A DNA stretch of 15,205 bases, taken from positions 1 to 15,205 of the forward strand of contig SLPP01000053.1 in the NCBI GenBank assembly GCA_007131945.1, read 5' to 3'. Below, piece by piece: positions 1 to 7,069 of the stretch. Both the position numbers and the translations under genes were made by a program. Source of the DNA: Paracoccaceae bacterium. GTDB taxonomy: Bacteria > Pseudomonadota > Alphaproteobacteria > Rhodobacterales > Rhodobacteraceae. The notes beneath the pieces are model-generated. The model was given only the letters and a program-made list of their open reading frames with translations, made no database searches and had not been told where the DNA came from. The stretch's first letter is position 1. Every line of letters begins with the position of its first letter.

Positions 1-944
1 CCGAGCCGCTCGATCCGCGTCTCGCGCGCGACCTTGATGCGCCCGTCGTCGATCATCTCGAAGAAGTCGTCGGTGACAAGGCTCACCGTGCTGCGCGCGA
101 TGCGCTCGAACCGGCCCTTCGGCAGGACACCGCGCTTCTGCAGTTTCAGCTGCCGCGCGATCACCCCCTCGACCGAACCGAGCATCGAGTTGCGGACCGG
201 CCGGCCGATGCCGTGCAGGAAGCGCTCGACCCCCTTCGTCTCGATATAGGGAAACAGCGCCTCGCCCATGCGGGTGAGGAAGAGGTACTTGTAGTTCAGC
301 CGGTTCAGGAGCCGCTTGGGCATCTTCCAGATCAGCTCGCGCGCGACGACCGTCACCTGCGCCGCGACCGGCGCCAGCGCCGCGGCCACGTCGCAGGAGG
401 ACTTGCCGTAGCCGACGACGAGGATGTGCTTGCCGCGCGCGGCGTCGAGATCGAGGAATTCCGACGAATGGCAGAGCGTCCCGCCCGCCGCGCGGAACGC
501 CTCGGCACCCTCGAAATCGGGCACCGCCGGCGTCGAGAAGATGCCGTTGCAGACGACGAGGAAGTCATAGGTCTCGGTCGTCTCGCCCGCGGGCCCCTTG
601 GCCGTCACGGTCCACTGGTCCGCCGCGTCCTGCCTGGCCGCGGTGACCTCGGTCTCGAGCCGGATCAGCGGCAGGATGCCGAAGGTCTCGGCGTAGGAAT
701 GCAGATATTCCTGCACCTGTTCGCCCGAGGGCCATTCCGGATAGTCGTCCGGCATCGGGAAGTCGCTCAGGTGATAGGTGTCCTTGCCGTTCTGCGTGCT
801 GACGCCGGGGTAGAGGCGCGTCTTGCTCCAGACGCCGCCGACATCGGGGGCCTTTTCATAGACCGTCACGTCGTGGTTCAGGTCGCGCAGCGTCCTGGCG
901 GTGCAGAGGCCGGCAAAACCGGCGCCGATGATCGCGATTCGCAT
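1..944 (-). CDS. Flavin-containing monooxygenase, partial (C-terminus beyond window start)
   Basis: This is an FAD- and NAD(P)H-dependent monooxygenase of the FMO/Baeyer-Villiger type. The first 314 codons are visible. The ATG at 944 is preceded by a strong GGGAGGG ribosome site and starts directly with the FAD-binding Rossmann strand (MRIAIIGAGFAG, GxGxxG at residues 7-12). A second nucleotide-binding motif, VVGYGKSSCD (about 176-185), would bind NADPH; its third small position is Ser rather than Gly. Between them, an FxG at 144-146 and a His at about 159 lie where the FMO fingerprint is expected, although the spacing is not the textbook FxGxxxHxxxW. The gene lies 24 bases downstream of the SDR gene on the same strand, so the two are probably one operon. 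The family inserts oxygen next to a ketone or oxidises a heteroatom in the cytoplasm. The substrate cannot be read from the sequence. Family call is firm; Baeyer-Villiger activity is inference. Confidence 0.9.
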   Translation of the reverse strand, partial: MRIAIIGAGFAGLCTARTLRDLNHDVTVYEKAPDVGGVWSKTRLYPGVSTQNGKDTYHLSDFPMPDDYPEWPSGEQVQEYLHSYAETFGILPLIRLETEVTAARQDAADQWTVTAKGPAGETTETYDFLVVCNGIFSTPAVPDFEGAEAFRAAGGTLCHSSEFLDLDAARGKHILVVGYGKSSCDVAAALAPVAAQVTVVARELIWKMPKRLLNRLNYKYLFLTRMGEALFPYIETKGVERFLHGIGRPVRNSMLGSVEGVIARQLKLQKRGVLPKGRFERIARSTVSLVTDDFFEMIDDGRIKVARETRIERL

Positions 945-968
945 GGGTTCCCTCCCGGTCTGTGCTTG

Positions 969-1745
969 TCATTCCATCAGAAGCGGAATCGCCGGCTCGG
1001 CGCGTTCGGGGCCCATCGCGGTGTAGCCGCCATCCACCCGGATGTCGGTGCCGGTGATGAAGGCCGCCTCGTCCGAGCACAGGAACAGCACCGCCGCCGC
1101 CACTTCGTCGGGGTTGCCGGTGCGGCCAAGGAGGTGGAACGGCGCCGCGACCCGGTCGGTCTTGGCGCGGTCGCCGCCGGTGAGTTCGTCCATGATGTTC
1201 GACCAGGTCCAGCCGGGGCTGACCGCGTTGACCCGGATCCCGTCGGGGGCGAGGTCCATCGCCTGGTTGCGGGTCAGCTGCAGGATCGCGGCCTTGGAGA
1301 CCGGGTAGAGCCAGCGACCGGTCTGCGCCACGCGGCTGGAGATCGAGCCGAAATTGACGATCGCGCCGCGGTTCTTCGCCAGCTCGGCGCGGACCTTCTG
1401 CATCAGGATCACCGAGCCGACGACATTGACGTCGAAGCTTTCCAGCCATTCCGCGCGGGTCGAGTCGGCGCCGTTGTCGAGATAGGAGCAGGCGACATTG
1501 ACCACGAAATCGATCCGCCCGAAGCTTTCCATCGTCGCCGCGACGAGGGCGTCGATCTGCGCGTCGTCGCGCAGGTCGCAGGCGCGGAACGCCACCCCCT
1601 CGCCTGCCATCGCAGCACCCGCCTCGGCGTTGATGTCGGCGACCATGACCCGCACGCCCGCCGCGCGGAACGCCGCCACCACCGCCTGCCCGATCTTCGT
1701 CGCGCCCCCCGGCACGATCGCCACCTTCCCGTCCAGTCCGCGCAT
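969..1745 (-). CDS. SDR family NAD(P)-dependent oxidoreductase
   Basis: A 258-residue classical short-chain dehydrogenase, normal length for the family. The catalytic Ser134, Tyr147 and Lys151 (YPVSK) and Asn107 (DVNVVG) are all present, followed by the typical SPGW segment at 176-179 and the C-terminal DGGYT. Asp37 at the end of the second strand favours NAD over NADP. Two usually conserved motifs are changed: the glycine-rich loop reads PGGATKIG (12-19) instead of TGxxxGIG, and NNAG reads NVAC (83-86). The ATG at 1745 has GGGAGGA five bases upstream (1751-1757). It is the first gene of a leftward operon with the FMO, so it probably converts an alcohol to the ketone that the FMO oxygenates. 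That pairing is typical of cyclic alcohol breakdown but the substrate is unknown. Transcription probably starts from the extended -10 promoter at 1784-1791. Confidence 0.93.
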   Translation of the reverse strand: MRGLDGKVAIVPGGATKIGQAVVAAFRAAGVRVMVADINAEAGAAMAGEGVAFRACDLRDDAQIDALVAATMESFGRIDFVVNVACSYLDNGADSTRAEWLESFDVNVVGSVILMQKVRAELAKNRGAIVNFGSISSRVAQTGRWLYPVSKAAILQLTRNQAMDLAPDGIRVNAVSPGWTWSNIMDELTGGDRAKTDRVAAPFHLLGRTGNPDEVAAAVLFLCSDEAAFITGTDIRVDGGYTAMGPERAEPAIPLLME

Positions 1746-1750
1746 CCGGC

Positions 1751-1757
1751 TCCTCCC
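1751..1757 (-). promoter_or_regulatory. Ribosome binding site of the SDR gene
   Basis: On the minus strand this reads GGGAGGA, five bases before the ATG at 1745. It fixes the SDR start and shows that the leader from the proposed promoter is about 30 bases long. Confidence 0.75.
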
Positions 1758-1783
1758 GCCCTGGTTGCTTCGAATTTGAAATG

Positions 1784-1791
1784 ATTATGAC
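1784..1791 (-). promoter_or_regulatory. Extended -10 promoter of the SDR-FMO operon
   Basis: The minus strand reads TGTCATAAT across 1784-1792: a CATAAT -10 (1784-1789, one mismatch to consensus) with the TG of an extended -10. It lies in the only A+T-rich patch of the region. With a 17-base spacer the -35 would be 1807-1812, which reads ATAGCA on the minus strand. That is a poor -35, as expected for a promoter that needs an activator. The predicted transcript start is near 1777, giving a short leader with the SDR ribosome site. Confidence 0.55.
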
Positions 1792-1808
1792 AGGCTGCGT
1801 CTTTTGTG

Positions 1809-1845
1809 CTATCCGGATTGCGCAGGGTCTATCCGGTAAGCGCAG
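1809..1845. promoter_or_regulatory. Direct-repeat operator, probable AraC-type half-sites
   Basis: Two 17-base direct repeats read CTATCCGGATTGCGCAG (1809-1825) and CTATCCGGTAAGCGCAG (1829-1845). They are identical except for three central bases and repeat every 20 bases, about two helical turns. AraC-family proteins bind such direct repeats with two helix-turn-helix motifs each. The promoter-proximal copy overlaps the predicted -35 position of the SDR-FMO promoter by four bases, as AraI2 does at araBAD. The adjacent AraC-type gene is the obvious binding protein. The repeats are seen directly; binding and activation are inferred. Confidence 0.6.
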
Positions 1846-2913
1846 ATGCCCCAGGGAGCGCAGTCACATCCGGCCCGACGGAACATGGCAGGACGCCAGC
1901 CGCCACCGCTGGCGCGATACCGGCTCTTCCGTTCGCACGACCTCGACGAGGCGCGCGAGCGGGTGGCGGCAATCTTCTGCCCGCACCGGCTGGACACGAT
2001 CGGCCAACACGCCGGGTTCGACGCCCGGCATCACCACCTGCCCGGGCGGTGCCTCTCGCTGAACTATATCGAATACGGCGCGCGGACGCTGATCGAACCG
2101 GGCGAGCTCGGCACGTTCTACCTGCTGCAGATACCGCTCGATCAGGGCGCGCGGATCGAGAACGGCGGCGACCGCTACGACAGCACGCCCGAGCGCGCGG
2201 CGGTGCTGAACCCGCATCTGCCGACCCGCATGGTCTGGGCCGAGGGCACGCGGCAGGTTCTCGTCCGCATCGACCGGCGCGCCCTGCAGGCCGAGGCCGC
2301 GGCGCATCTGGGCGTGCCGCCGGAGCGACCGGTCACGTTCCGCGGCGGGCTCGATCTGCGGACGGATGCGGGCCAGGCGCTGCGCCGCTTCGTCATGTGG
2401 CTCGTCGCCGAGACCGATGCCGGCCGGCCGCCGATCGGCCGCGGGCTCATGGCCCGGGCGGTGGAGGAAGCGGTGATCGCCGGGCTGCTCGATACCTGCG
2501 ACACGCCGCCACCGGCCCGGGAGGCCACGCCGCGGAATCTGCGCCGGGCCGAGGCCTTCATCCAGGCCAATCTCGACCGCCCGATCACGCTGGGCGAGAT
2601 GGCGCAGGCGGCGGGAACCAGCGCGCGCGCCCTGCAGGCGGCGTTCCGGGCGCATCGGGGAACGACCCCGCTGGGATACTGGCGCGACCTGCGCCTCGAC
2701 GGCGCGCGCGCCGATCTCGCCTCGGCAGGACCGGGAACCACGGTCACCGATGCCGCGCTGAGCTGGGGCTTTCAGCATTTCGGACGCTTCGCCGAGGCCT
2801 ATCGACGGCGATTCGGCGAGTTGCCGAGCGAGACGCTGCGCCGGGCGGACGGCTGCGCCGCGGCGCCGGAGCGCGTTCGAGCCGTCGGGTCGGCATCGCC
2901 GGCGCCGTCCTGA
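1846..2913 (+). CDS. AraC family transcriptional regulator
   Basis: A 355-residue regulator. Residues 25-190 form an AraC-binding-like (cupin-type) ligand domain that opens with the usual FRSHDLDEARERV segment. Residues 230-335 form the two helix-turn-helix AraC DNA-binding domain: the first is near EMAQAAGTSARALQAAF and the second is near DAALSWGFQHFGRFAEAYRR, with the family Gly-Phe and FGRF signatures. It diverges from the SDR-FMO operon and is followed by the VOC gene, so it most likely activates one or both in response to the pathway substrate. The start is uncertain. Neither the ATG at 1846 nor the in-frame ATG at 1885 has a good ribosome site. The first abuts the direct-repeat operator, which slightly favours 1885 (342 residues). 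The last 20 residues are rich in Ala, Arg and Pro and look unstructured. Confidence 0.88.
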   Translation: MPQGAQSHPARRNMAGRQPPPLARYRLFRSHDLDEARERVAAIFCPHRLDTIGQHAGFDARHHHLPGRCLSLNYIEYGARTLIEPGELGTFYLLQIPLDQGARIENGGDRYDSTPERAAVLNPHLPTRMVWAEGTRQVLVRIDRRALQAEAAAHLGVPPERPVTFRGGLDLRTDAGQALRRFVMWLVAETDAGRPPIGRGLMARAVEEAVIAGLLDTCDTPPPAREATPRNLRRAEAFIQANLDRPITLGEMAQAAGTSARALQAAFRAHRGTTPLGYWRDLRLDGARADLASAGPGTTVTDAALSWGFQHFGRFAEAYRRRFGELPSETLRRADGCAAAPERVRAVGSASPAPS

Positions 2914-3038
2914 ACCGGTCCCGCGGGGGGCGGGCGCTTCGCTGCAACGCGTCGGCCCACCCGAGGCGCAGACGACCCTTCGCCGCGCGTGATCGCGGAC
3001 GTCGCGCCTGCGTGGCTGTCTGACGCCCGTTTTCCTGC

Positions 3039-3044
3039 TAGCCT
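3039..3044 (+). promoter_or_regulatory. Possible -10 element of the VOC-gene promoter
   Basis: The stretch TGCTAGCCT contains TAGCCT at 3039-3044. Seventeen bases upstream lies CTGTCT (3016-3021), a weak -35. The layout resembles the clearer TTGTCG/TAGGCG pair upstream of the AtuA-like gene. A start near 3051 would give a leader of about 28 bases to the ATG at 3079. This is a weak call. Confidence 0.3.
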
Positions 3045-3078
3045 GCAGTTCGGACCCAGCCGGCGGGAGGGAACAGGC

Positions 3079-3666
3079 ATGCGCAAATTGCAGTCACAGG
3101 GCGTCCATCACATCACCATCGTCGGCGCCGACCGGCAGACCTCGATCGACTTCTGGGAAGGCGTGCTGGGCATGCCTTTCGTCTTCGACCAGCCCAATCT
3201 CGACGCGCCGGACGAGGGGCATCTCTATTTCGACCCCGGCGACGGGCGGCTGATCACGATCTTCACCAACGAGAACCGCAAGCCCGATCCGTCGCGCACG
3301 CCCACCGATATCGGCTGCGTGCATCACCTCGCCTTCGCGGTCAGCAAGGCCACCTTCAGCCAGGCGGTCGAGCGGCTGGACGAGCGCGGCATCCGGCACA
3401 GCGGGGTGAAGGATCGCGGCTTCATGGACTCGATCTACTTCGCCGACCCGCTCGGCCTGCTGATCGAACTGGCGAGCTACCGGTTCGAGCCGCCCGAGGG
3501 TTTCAGCCATGCCGAGGTCCTGCTCGAGGCGCACCGGATCCGCGTCGCGCGCGGGGACTACAACATCGCCGAGATCCATCTCGCCGACGCGATCGAACGG
3601 CTGACCGAGCGGCGGCGCGAGTCGCTATCCGACGATCGCGCCGCGAAGGACCCCTATCGCCGCTGA
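3079..3666 (+). CDS. VOC family protein (glyoxalase/extradiol dioxygenase fold)
   Basis: A 195-residue vicinal-oxygen-chelate protein with two beta-alpha-beta-beta-beta modules. Module one (about 8-63) begins VHHITIVG; module two (about 80-134) begins VHHLAFAV and ends LGLLIELASY. The candidate metal ligands are a His at the start of each module (10/11 and 82/83) and Glu130. VOC enzymes use a divalent metal for ring cleavage, isomerisation or epimerisation, and the sequence does not tell which applies here. An unusual 60-residue, charged helical C-terminal tail (135-195) follows the fold. The start at ATG 3079 is chosen because GGGAGGGAAC lies just upstream and the fold starts within ten residues. 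Upstream in-frame sequence is not protein-like. It stands between the AraC gene and the TRAP gene, suggesting a role in the same oxidative pathway. Confidence 0.88.
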   Translation: MRKLQSQGVHHITIVGADRQTSIDFWEGVLGMPFVFDQPNLDAPDEGHLYFDPGDGRLITIFTNENRKPDPSRTPTDIGCVHHLAFAVSKATFSQAVERLDERGIRHSGVKDRGFMDSIYFADPLGLLIELASYRFEPPEGFSHAEVLLEAHRIRVARGDYNIAEIHLADAIERLTERRRESLSDDRAAKDPYRR

Positions 3667-3733
3667 CCCCGGTTGCATCGGCACGACGGAGACCGGGCGC
3701 GCCGGGCACGAAGGCGGTGGCGGCGCGCGGCGC

Positions 3734-3762
3734 TTGACTCGTCCGGCCTCGCGGCCTTTGCT
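3734..3762 (+). promoter_or_regulatory. Promoter of the TRAP solute-binding protein gene
   Basis: TTGACT (3734-3739) matches the -35 consensus at five of six bases. A 17-base spacer leads to TTTGCT (3757-3762), a degenerate -10 of the kind tolerated in GC-rich alphaproteobacteria. The predicted start near 3769 leaves a leader of about 45 bases, which includes the strong ribosome site AAGGGAGGGG before ATG 3814. Confidence 0.5.
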
Positions 3763-3813
3763 GGGGGCGGTGAGAAGACCGGACGGAAACCCGGTCGCGA
3801 AAGGGAGGGGAAG

Positions 3814-4857
3814 ATGCCGAAGCTGTCAATGCGCGCCGCGGCGCTGGCCTGCGGCGTGGCCGTGGGCGCGATTCTGGCCGCAGGGCCGATCACCGCGCAG
3901 GAGGTGACGCTGCGCGTCCACCATTTCCTGCCCGCCGGCGCGCCGGTTCCGGCCAATTTCATCACGCCCTGGGCCGAGAGGATCGAGGCGGAGTCGGAAG
4001 GCCGGATCGCCGTCGAGGTGCATGCCGCGATGGGGCTGGGCGGCACGCCGCCGACGCTGATCGACCAGGTGGTCGACGGCGTGGTCGACGTGGTCTGGAC
4101 GCTGGCGGGCTACACGCCCGGACGCTTCCCCAGGGCCGAGGTCTTCGACCTTCCCTTCATCGCCGCCGGGGCCGAGCCCACCTCGCGCGCCGCCTGGCGG
4201 TTCTACGAGCAGCACCTGACCGAGGAGCTGGCCGACATCCACCCGATCGCGCTGCATGTCCACGGGCCGGGCAATTTCCACATGCGCGCCCCGGCGGTCG
4301 AACGGCTCGGCGATCTCGACGGGCGCACGGTGCGCGGGCCGACGCGAATGATCACGCGGCTGCTGGAGCGGCTGGGGGCGACGCCGGTCGGCATGCCGGT
4401 GCCGCAGGTGCCCGAGGCGCTGTCGCGCAACGTCATCGACGGCACCGTGATCCCGTGGGAGGTGACGCTGGCGCTGCGCGTGCCGGAACTCGTCGACACG
4501 CATACCGAGTTCGCCGGCGACCGGTCGTTCTACACGACCTTCTTCATGTTCGCGATGAACCCCGACAGCTACGCGGCGCTGCCCGACGACCTGAAGGCGG
4601 TGATCGACGCCAATTCGGGGATCGAGACCTCGGGCTGGGTCGGCCGGGTCATGGACGAGGGCGACGCCCCGGCGCGCGCCTTCGCGGTCGAACGCGAGAA
4701 CCTGATCGTGCAGGTCGAGGGCGAGGAACTGGCGCGCTGGCAGGAGGCCGCCGATGCGGTGATCGCCGAATGGGTCGCCGAGATGGCCGAACGCGGGATC
4801 GACGGGCAGGAACTGATCGACGATCTGACCGCGCTGATCGAGGCCGAGCTGGAGTGA
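3814..4857 (+). CDS. dctP: TRAP transporter substrate-binding protein, DctP family
   Basis: A 347-residue periplasmic receptor for a tripartite ATP-independent periplasmic (TRAP) transporter, normal DctP length. Residues 1-29 are a Sec signal peptide: basic start, hydrophobic run, cleavage around ITAQ. The mature protein starts EVTLRVHHFLP. The conserved ligand-carboxylate Arg is probably Arg174 in VRGP, followed by the family segment ending DGTVIPWE (about 209-216). Such receptors usually bind organic acids. The ATG at 3814 has a very strong GGGAGGGG site. No DctQ or DctM membrane subunit lies next to it, which is unusual because receptor and permease genes normally form one operon. It may serve a transporter encoded elsewhere. 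The flavoprotein hydroxylase follows after 61 bases, so the imported acid may be that enzyme's substrate (inference). Confidence 0.93.
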   Translation: MPKLSMRAAALACGVAVGAILAAGPITAQEVTLRVHHFLPAGAPVPANFITPWAERIEAESEGRIAVEVHAAMGLGGTPPTLIDQVVDGVVDVVWTLAGYTPGRFPRAEVFDLPFIAAGAEPTSRAAWRFYEQHLTEELADIHPIALHVHGPGNFHMRAPAVERLGDLDGRTVRGPTRMITRLLERLGATPVGMPVPQVPEALSRNVIDGTVIPWEVTLALRVPELVDTHTEFAGDRSFYTTFFMFAMNPDSYAALPDDLKAVIDANSGIETSGWVGRVMDEGDAPARAFAVERENLIVQVEGEELARWQEAADAVIAEWVAEMAERGIDGQELIDDLTALIEAELE

Positions 4858-4918
4858 CCCGCGATCCGAGGATCCGGCGCTCGCGACGCTGCCGGTTCGG
4901 GTCGCGGAGAGGCGCGCC

Positions 4919-6196
4919 ATGACCGTTCTCGTGGCCGGTGCCGGGATCGGCGGCCTGACGCTGGCGCTGAGCCTGCACCAGGTCGGCATCCCCGTGCGCG
5001 TCTTCGAGCAATCCGGGCGTCTGCAGCCGCTCGGTGTCGGCATCAACGTCCTGCCGCACGCGGTGCGCGAGCTTGACGAGCTGGGCCTGCGCGAGGCGCT
5101 CGTCGGGCTGGGGATCGAGACGGCGGAGCTCGCCTACTACACAAAGCGCGGCCAGCGCATCTGGTCCGAGAAGCGCGGCCTCGCCGCCGGCTATCGCTGG
5201 CCGCAGGTCTCGGTGCATCGCGGGCGGCTGCAGATGCTGCTCTTCGAGGCGGCGCGCGACCGGCTGGGGGCCGACGCCATCGTCACCGGGCGCAAGGTCG
5301 TCGGCTTCCGCGAGAGCGCCGACGGGGTGACGTTGCGGCTGGCGGACCGCCACGGCACCGAGGTCGGCGAGGCGACGGGCGCGCTGCTGGTCGCCTGCGA
5401 CGGCATCCATTCCACGATCCGGCGGCACTTCTTCCCCGGTGAGGGGCCGCCGATCTGGAACGGCGCGATCCTGTGGCGCGGCGTCACGGTGGCGTCGCCG
5501 TTCCTCACCGGCCGGTCGATGATCATGGCCGGGCACGAGTTCCAGAAATTCGTCTGCTACCCGGTGGCCGAGGAGGCGCCGGCACCCGACGGCGCGCCAC
5601 GCCAGCTGATCAACTGGATCGCCGAGAAGAAGTTCGCCCCCGATCACGACTGGCCGCGCGAGGACTGGAACCGCCCCGGCGACCCGGCCGACTTCCTGCC
5701 CGATTTCGAGGACTGGCGCTTCGACTGGCTGGACATCCCGGCGCTGATCCGCGCCGCCGGCGCGATCTACGAATTCCCGATGGTCGACCGCGACCCGCTG
5801 CCGCACTGGGGCGCGGGCCGGGTCACGCTTCTCGGCGACGCGGCGCATCCGATGTATCCGATCGGCTCGAACGGGGCGAGCCAGGCGATCCTCGATGCCC
5901 GCGTCCTCACCGCGCGGCTGATCGAGCACGGCGCCTCGGCGGCCGCGCTCTCCGCCTACGCGGCCGAGCGGAACCCGGCGACGGCGAAGGTCATCACCGC
6001 CAACCGCGCGAACGGGCCCGAGCAGGTGATGCAACTCGTCGAGACCCGCGCGCCGGACGGGTTCGACGATATCGACGCGGTGATCTCGGCCGCCGAACGC
6101 GCCGAGCACGCGCGCAGCTACAAGCGGATCGCGGGCTTCGATGTCGAGACCCTGAACGCCCGCCCTGCCATCGTTACCGCCCACCGCCCGGTCTGA
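4919..6196 (+). CDS. FAD-dependent monooxygenase (group A aromatic hydroxylase type)
   Basis: A 425-residue single-component flavoprotein hydroxylase of the PHBH/salicylate hydroxylase group. It has all three fingerprints: GAGIGG (7-12) for the ADP part of FAD, with Glu30 at the ribose; the DG motif in CDGIHSTIR (160-168), which contacts FAD and NAD(P)H; and the GD motif in LLGDAAHPMYPIGSNGA (304-320). The SNGASQAILDA stretch most resembles the PhzS-like flavin-dependent oxidoreductases rather than typical phenol hydroxylases. The reaction is expected to be hydroxylation of an aromatic or heteroaromatic acid in the cytoplasm. The start is ATG 4919 with GGAGAGG upstream. It is 61 bases after the TRAP receptor gene and probably co-transcribed. 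A perfect 11-bp hairpin lies downstream (6279-6312). The exact substrate is unknown. Confidence 0.92.
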   Translation: MTVLVAGAGIGGLTLALSLHQVGIPVRVFEQSGRLQPLGVGINVLPHAVRELDELGLREALVGLGIETAELAYYTKRGQRIWSEKRGLAAGYRWPQVSVHRGRLQMLLFEAARDRLGADAIVTGRKVVGFRESADGVTLRLADRHGTEVGEATGALLVACDGIHSTIRRHFFPGEGPPIWNGAILWRGVTVASPFLTGRSMIMAGHEFQKFVCYPVAEEAPAPDGAPRQLINWIAEKKFAPDHDWPREDWNRPGDPADFLPDFEDWRFDWLDIPALIRAAGAIYEFPMVDRDPLPHWGAGRVTLLGDAAHPMYPIGSNGASQAILDARVLTARLIEHGASAAALSAYAAERNPATAKVITANRANGPEQVMQLVETRAPDGFDDIDAVISAAERAEHARSYKRIAGFDVETLNARPAIVTAHRPV

Positions 6197-6242
6197 CACC
6201 AGATCCGGTCGATCCGTTCGGCAACATCTGCGGCGTTGTTCC

Positions 6243-6262
6243 GCCCGTGCGCCAGTACGGGC
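6243..6262. repeat. Short inverted repeat in convergent intergenic region
   Basis: GCCCGT (6243-6248) and ACGGGC (6257-6262) can pair with an 8-base loop. It lies between two convergent genes near the stronger 6279-6312 hairpin. There is no T run, and it may be a chance structure in GC-rich DNA. Confidence 0.35.
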
Positions 6263-6278
6263 AGCGCCCGTCCCGACC

Positions 6279-6312
6279 GCCGGTATCGGCGATGCCCCGA
6301 TCCGATACCGGC
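6279..6312. terminator. Perfect 11-bp hairpin between convergent genes, possible bidirectional terminator
   Basis: GCCGGTATCGG (6279-6289) and CCGATACCGGC (6302-6312) are exact reverse complements separated by 12 bases. The stem sits between the end of the flavoprotein hydroxylase (6196) and the end of the GntR gene (6350), where both transcripts need to stop. Neither side has a T tract, so it is not a canonical intrinsic terminator. It could act with Rho, stabilise 3' ends, or be a protein-binding palindrome instead. Confidence 0.45.
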
Positions 6313-6349
6313 ACGGGAGCCCGGACACGGGCGCCGCGCGACGATACCG

Positions 6350-7006
6350 TCACCCCTGCCACTGGTTTCGCAGCGAATCGCGCGCGCCCAGGATATGCGC
6401 CCGGGTCAGTTCGGCGGCGCGATCGGCATCGCGGGTCGCGCAGGCCTCGACGATGCCCCGATGCTCGCGGTCGGCACGGTTCATGCCGTCGCTGAGCAGG
6501 AGCTGCGCGCGCAGGTAGGGTTCGATACGGTCCATCGCGTTGTTGAGCATTTCCATGTGATAGGGCAGCCCGCTTGCCTCGTAGAGCGTGGTGTGAAACC
6601 GCCGGTTCAGATCGCCCCAGTGCATCGGGTTCTCGTCCCTGGCGAAGGCCTCGCAGCAGGCGCGGGCTTCCGCCAGCGCCGCATCGGTCATGCGCGGCAC
6701 GGCACGGCGGATCACCTCGGGCTCCAGCAGGGCACGAAATTCGAAGATCTCCGAAGCTTCCTCCAGCGACAGCCCCGAGACCACCGCGCCCTTGTAGCGC
6801 TGGGTTCGGACCAGCCCGTGCTGTTCCAGCTTCAGGAGCGCCTCGCGCACCGGGATGCGGCTGACATTGAAGGCGCGCGCGATCTCGTCCTGGCGCAGAT
6901 GCTCGCCTTCCTTCAGGTCACCCTTGATGATCGCCTGGCGCAGCGCGTCGAACACGATGGTCGTGGCCGATGCCGCCTTCGAGATGTCGAATGCCTGTAT
7001 CTTCAT
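6350..7006 (-). CDS. GntR family transcriptional regulator, FCD subfamily
   Basis: A 218-residue regulator. Residues 15-70 form the winged helix (VFDALRQAIIKGDLKEGEHL, then the recognition region EIARAFNVSRIPVREALLKL). Residues 85-215 form the all-helical FCD ligand domain. The FCD metal ligands look intact: Asp132, His138 (DLNRRFH), His182 (EHRGIVEA) and His204 (AHI). FCD regulators are usually repressors released by a small carboxylate or amino acid. It diverges from the DapA-like/epimerase operon across an A+T-rich palindrome, so it most likely controls that operon with a hydroxyproline-related effector. The ATG at 7006 is preferred, with GGAG eight bases upstream. A GTG at 7027 in the same frame would add seven residues. 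Confidence 0.92.
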   Translation of the reverse strand: MKIQAFDISKAASATTIVFDALRQAIIKGDLKEGEHLRQDEIARAFNVSRIPVREALLKLEQHGLVRTQRYKGAVVSGLSLEEASEIFEFRALLEPEVIRRAVPRMTDAALAEARACCEAFARDENPMHWGDLNRRFHTTLYEASGLPYHMEMLNNAMDRIEPYLRAQLLLSDGMNRADREHRGIVEACATRDADRAAELTRAHILGARDSLRNQWQG

Positions 7007-7069
7007 TGCCGTGCTCCGCGATTTCACTTCTATCCGGGTACCGCGTGGAGGGAAAGAGCGCTCCGATGT

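Noticed and set aside
213..1784. Forward 523-codon open frame opposite the FMO and SDR genes
   Set aside because: Shadow of high-GC genes on the other strand. The product is Arg/Gly/His-rich with no domain, while the reverse-strand frames show complete FMO and SDR motifs.
2989..3078. Thirty-residue upstream extension of the VOC protein
   Set aside because: The extension lies before a strong ribosome site (GGGAGGGAAC) and a possible promoter. Homologous VOC proteins begin close to the first His strand, so ATG 3079 is preferred.
3673..3813. Forty-seven-residue extension of the TRAP receptor
   Set aside because: It would bury the signal peptide and covers the TTGACT promoter and ribosome site. 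ATG 3814 gives a normal signal peptide.
4649..6328. Reverse 559-codon open frame opposite the TRAP receptor and flavin hydroxylase
   Set aside because: Low-complexity Arg/Ala/Gly-rich translation that spans two well-supported forward genes and their intergenic gap.
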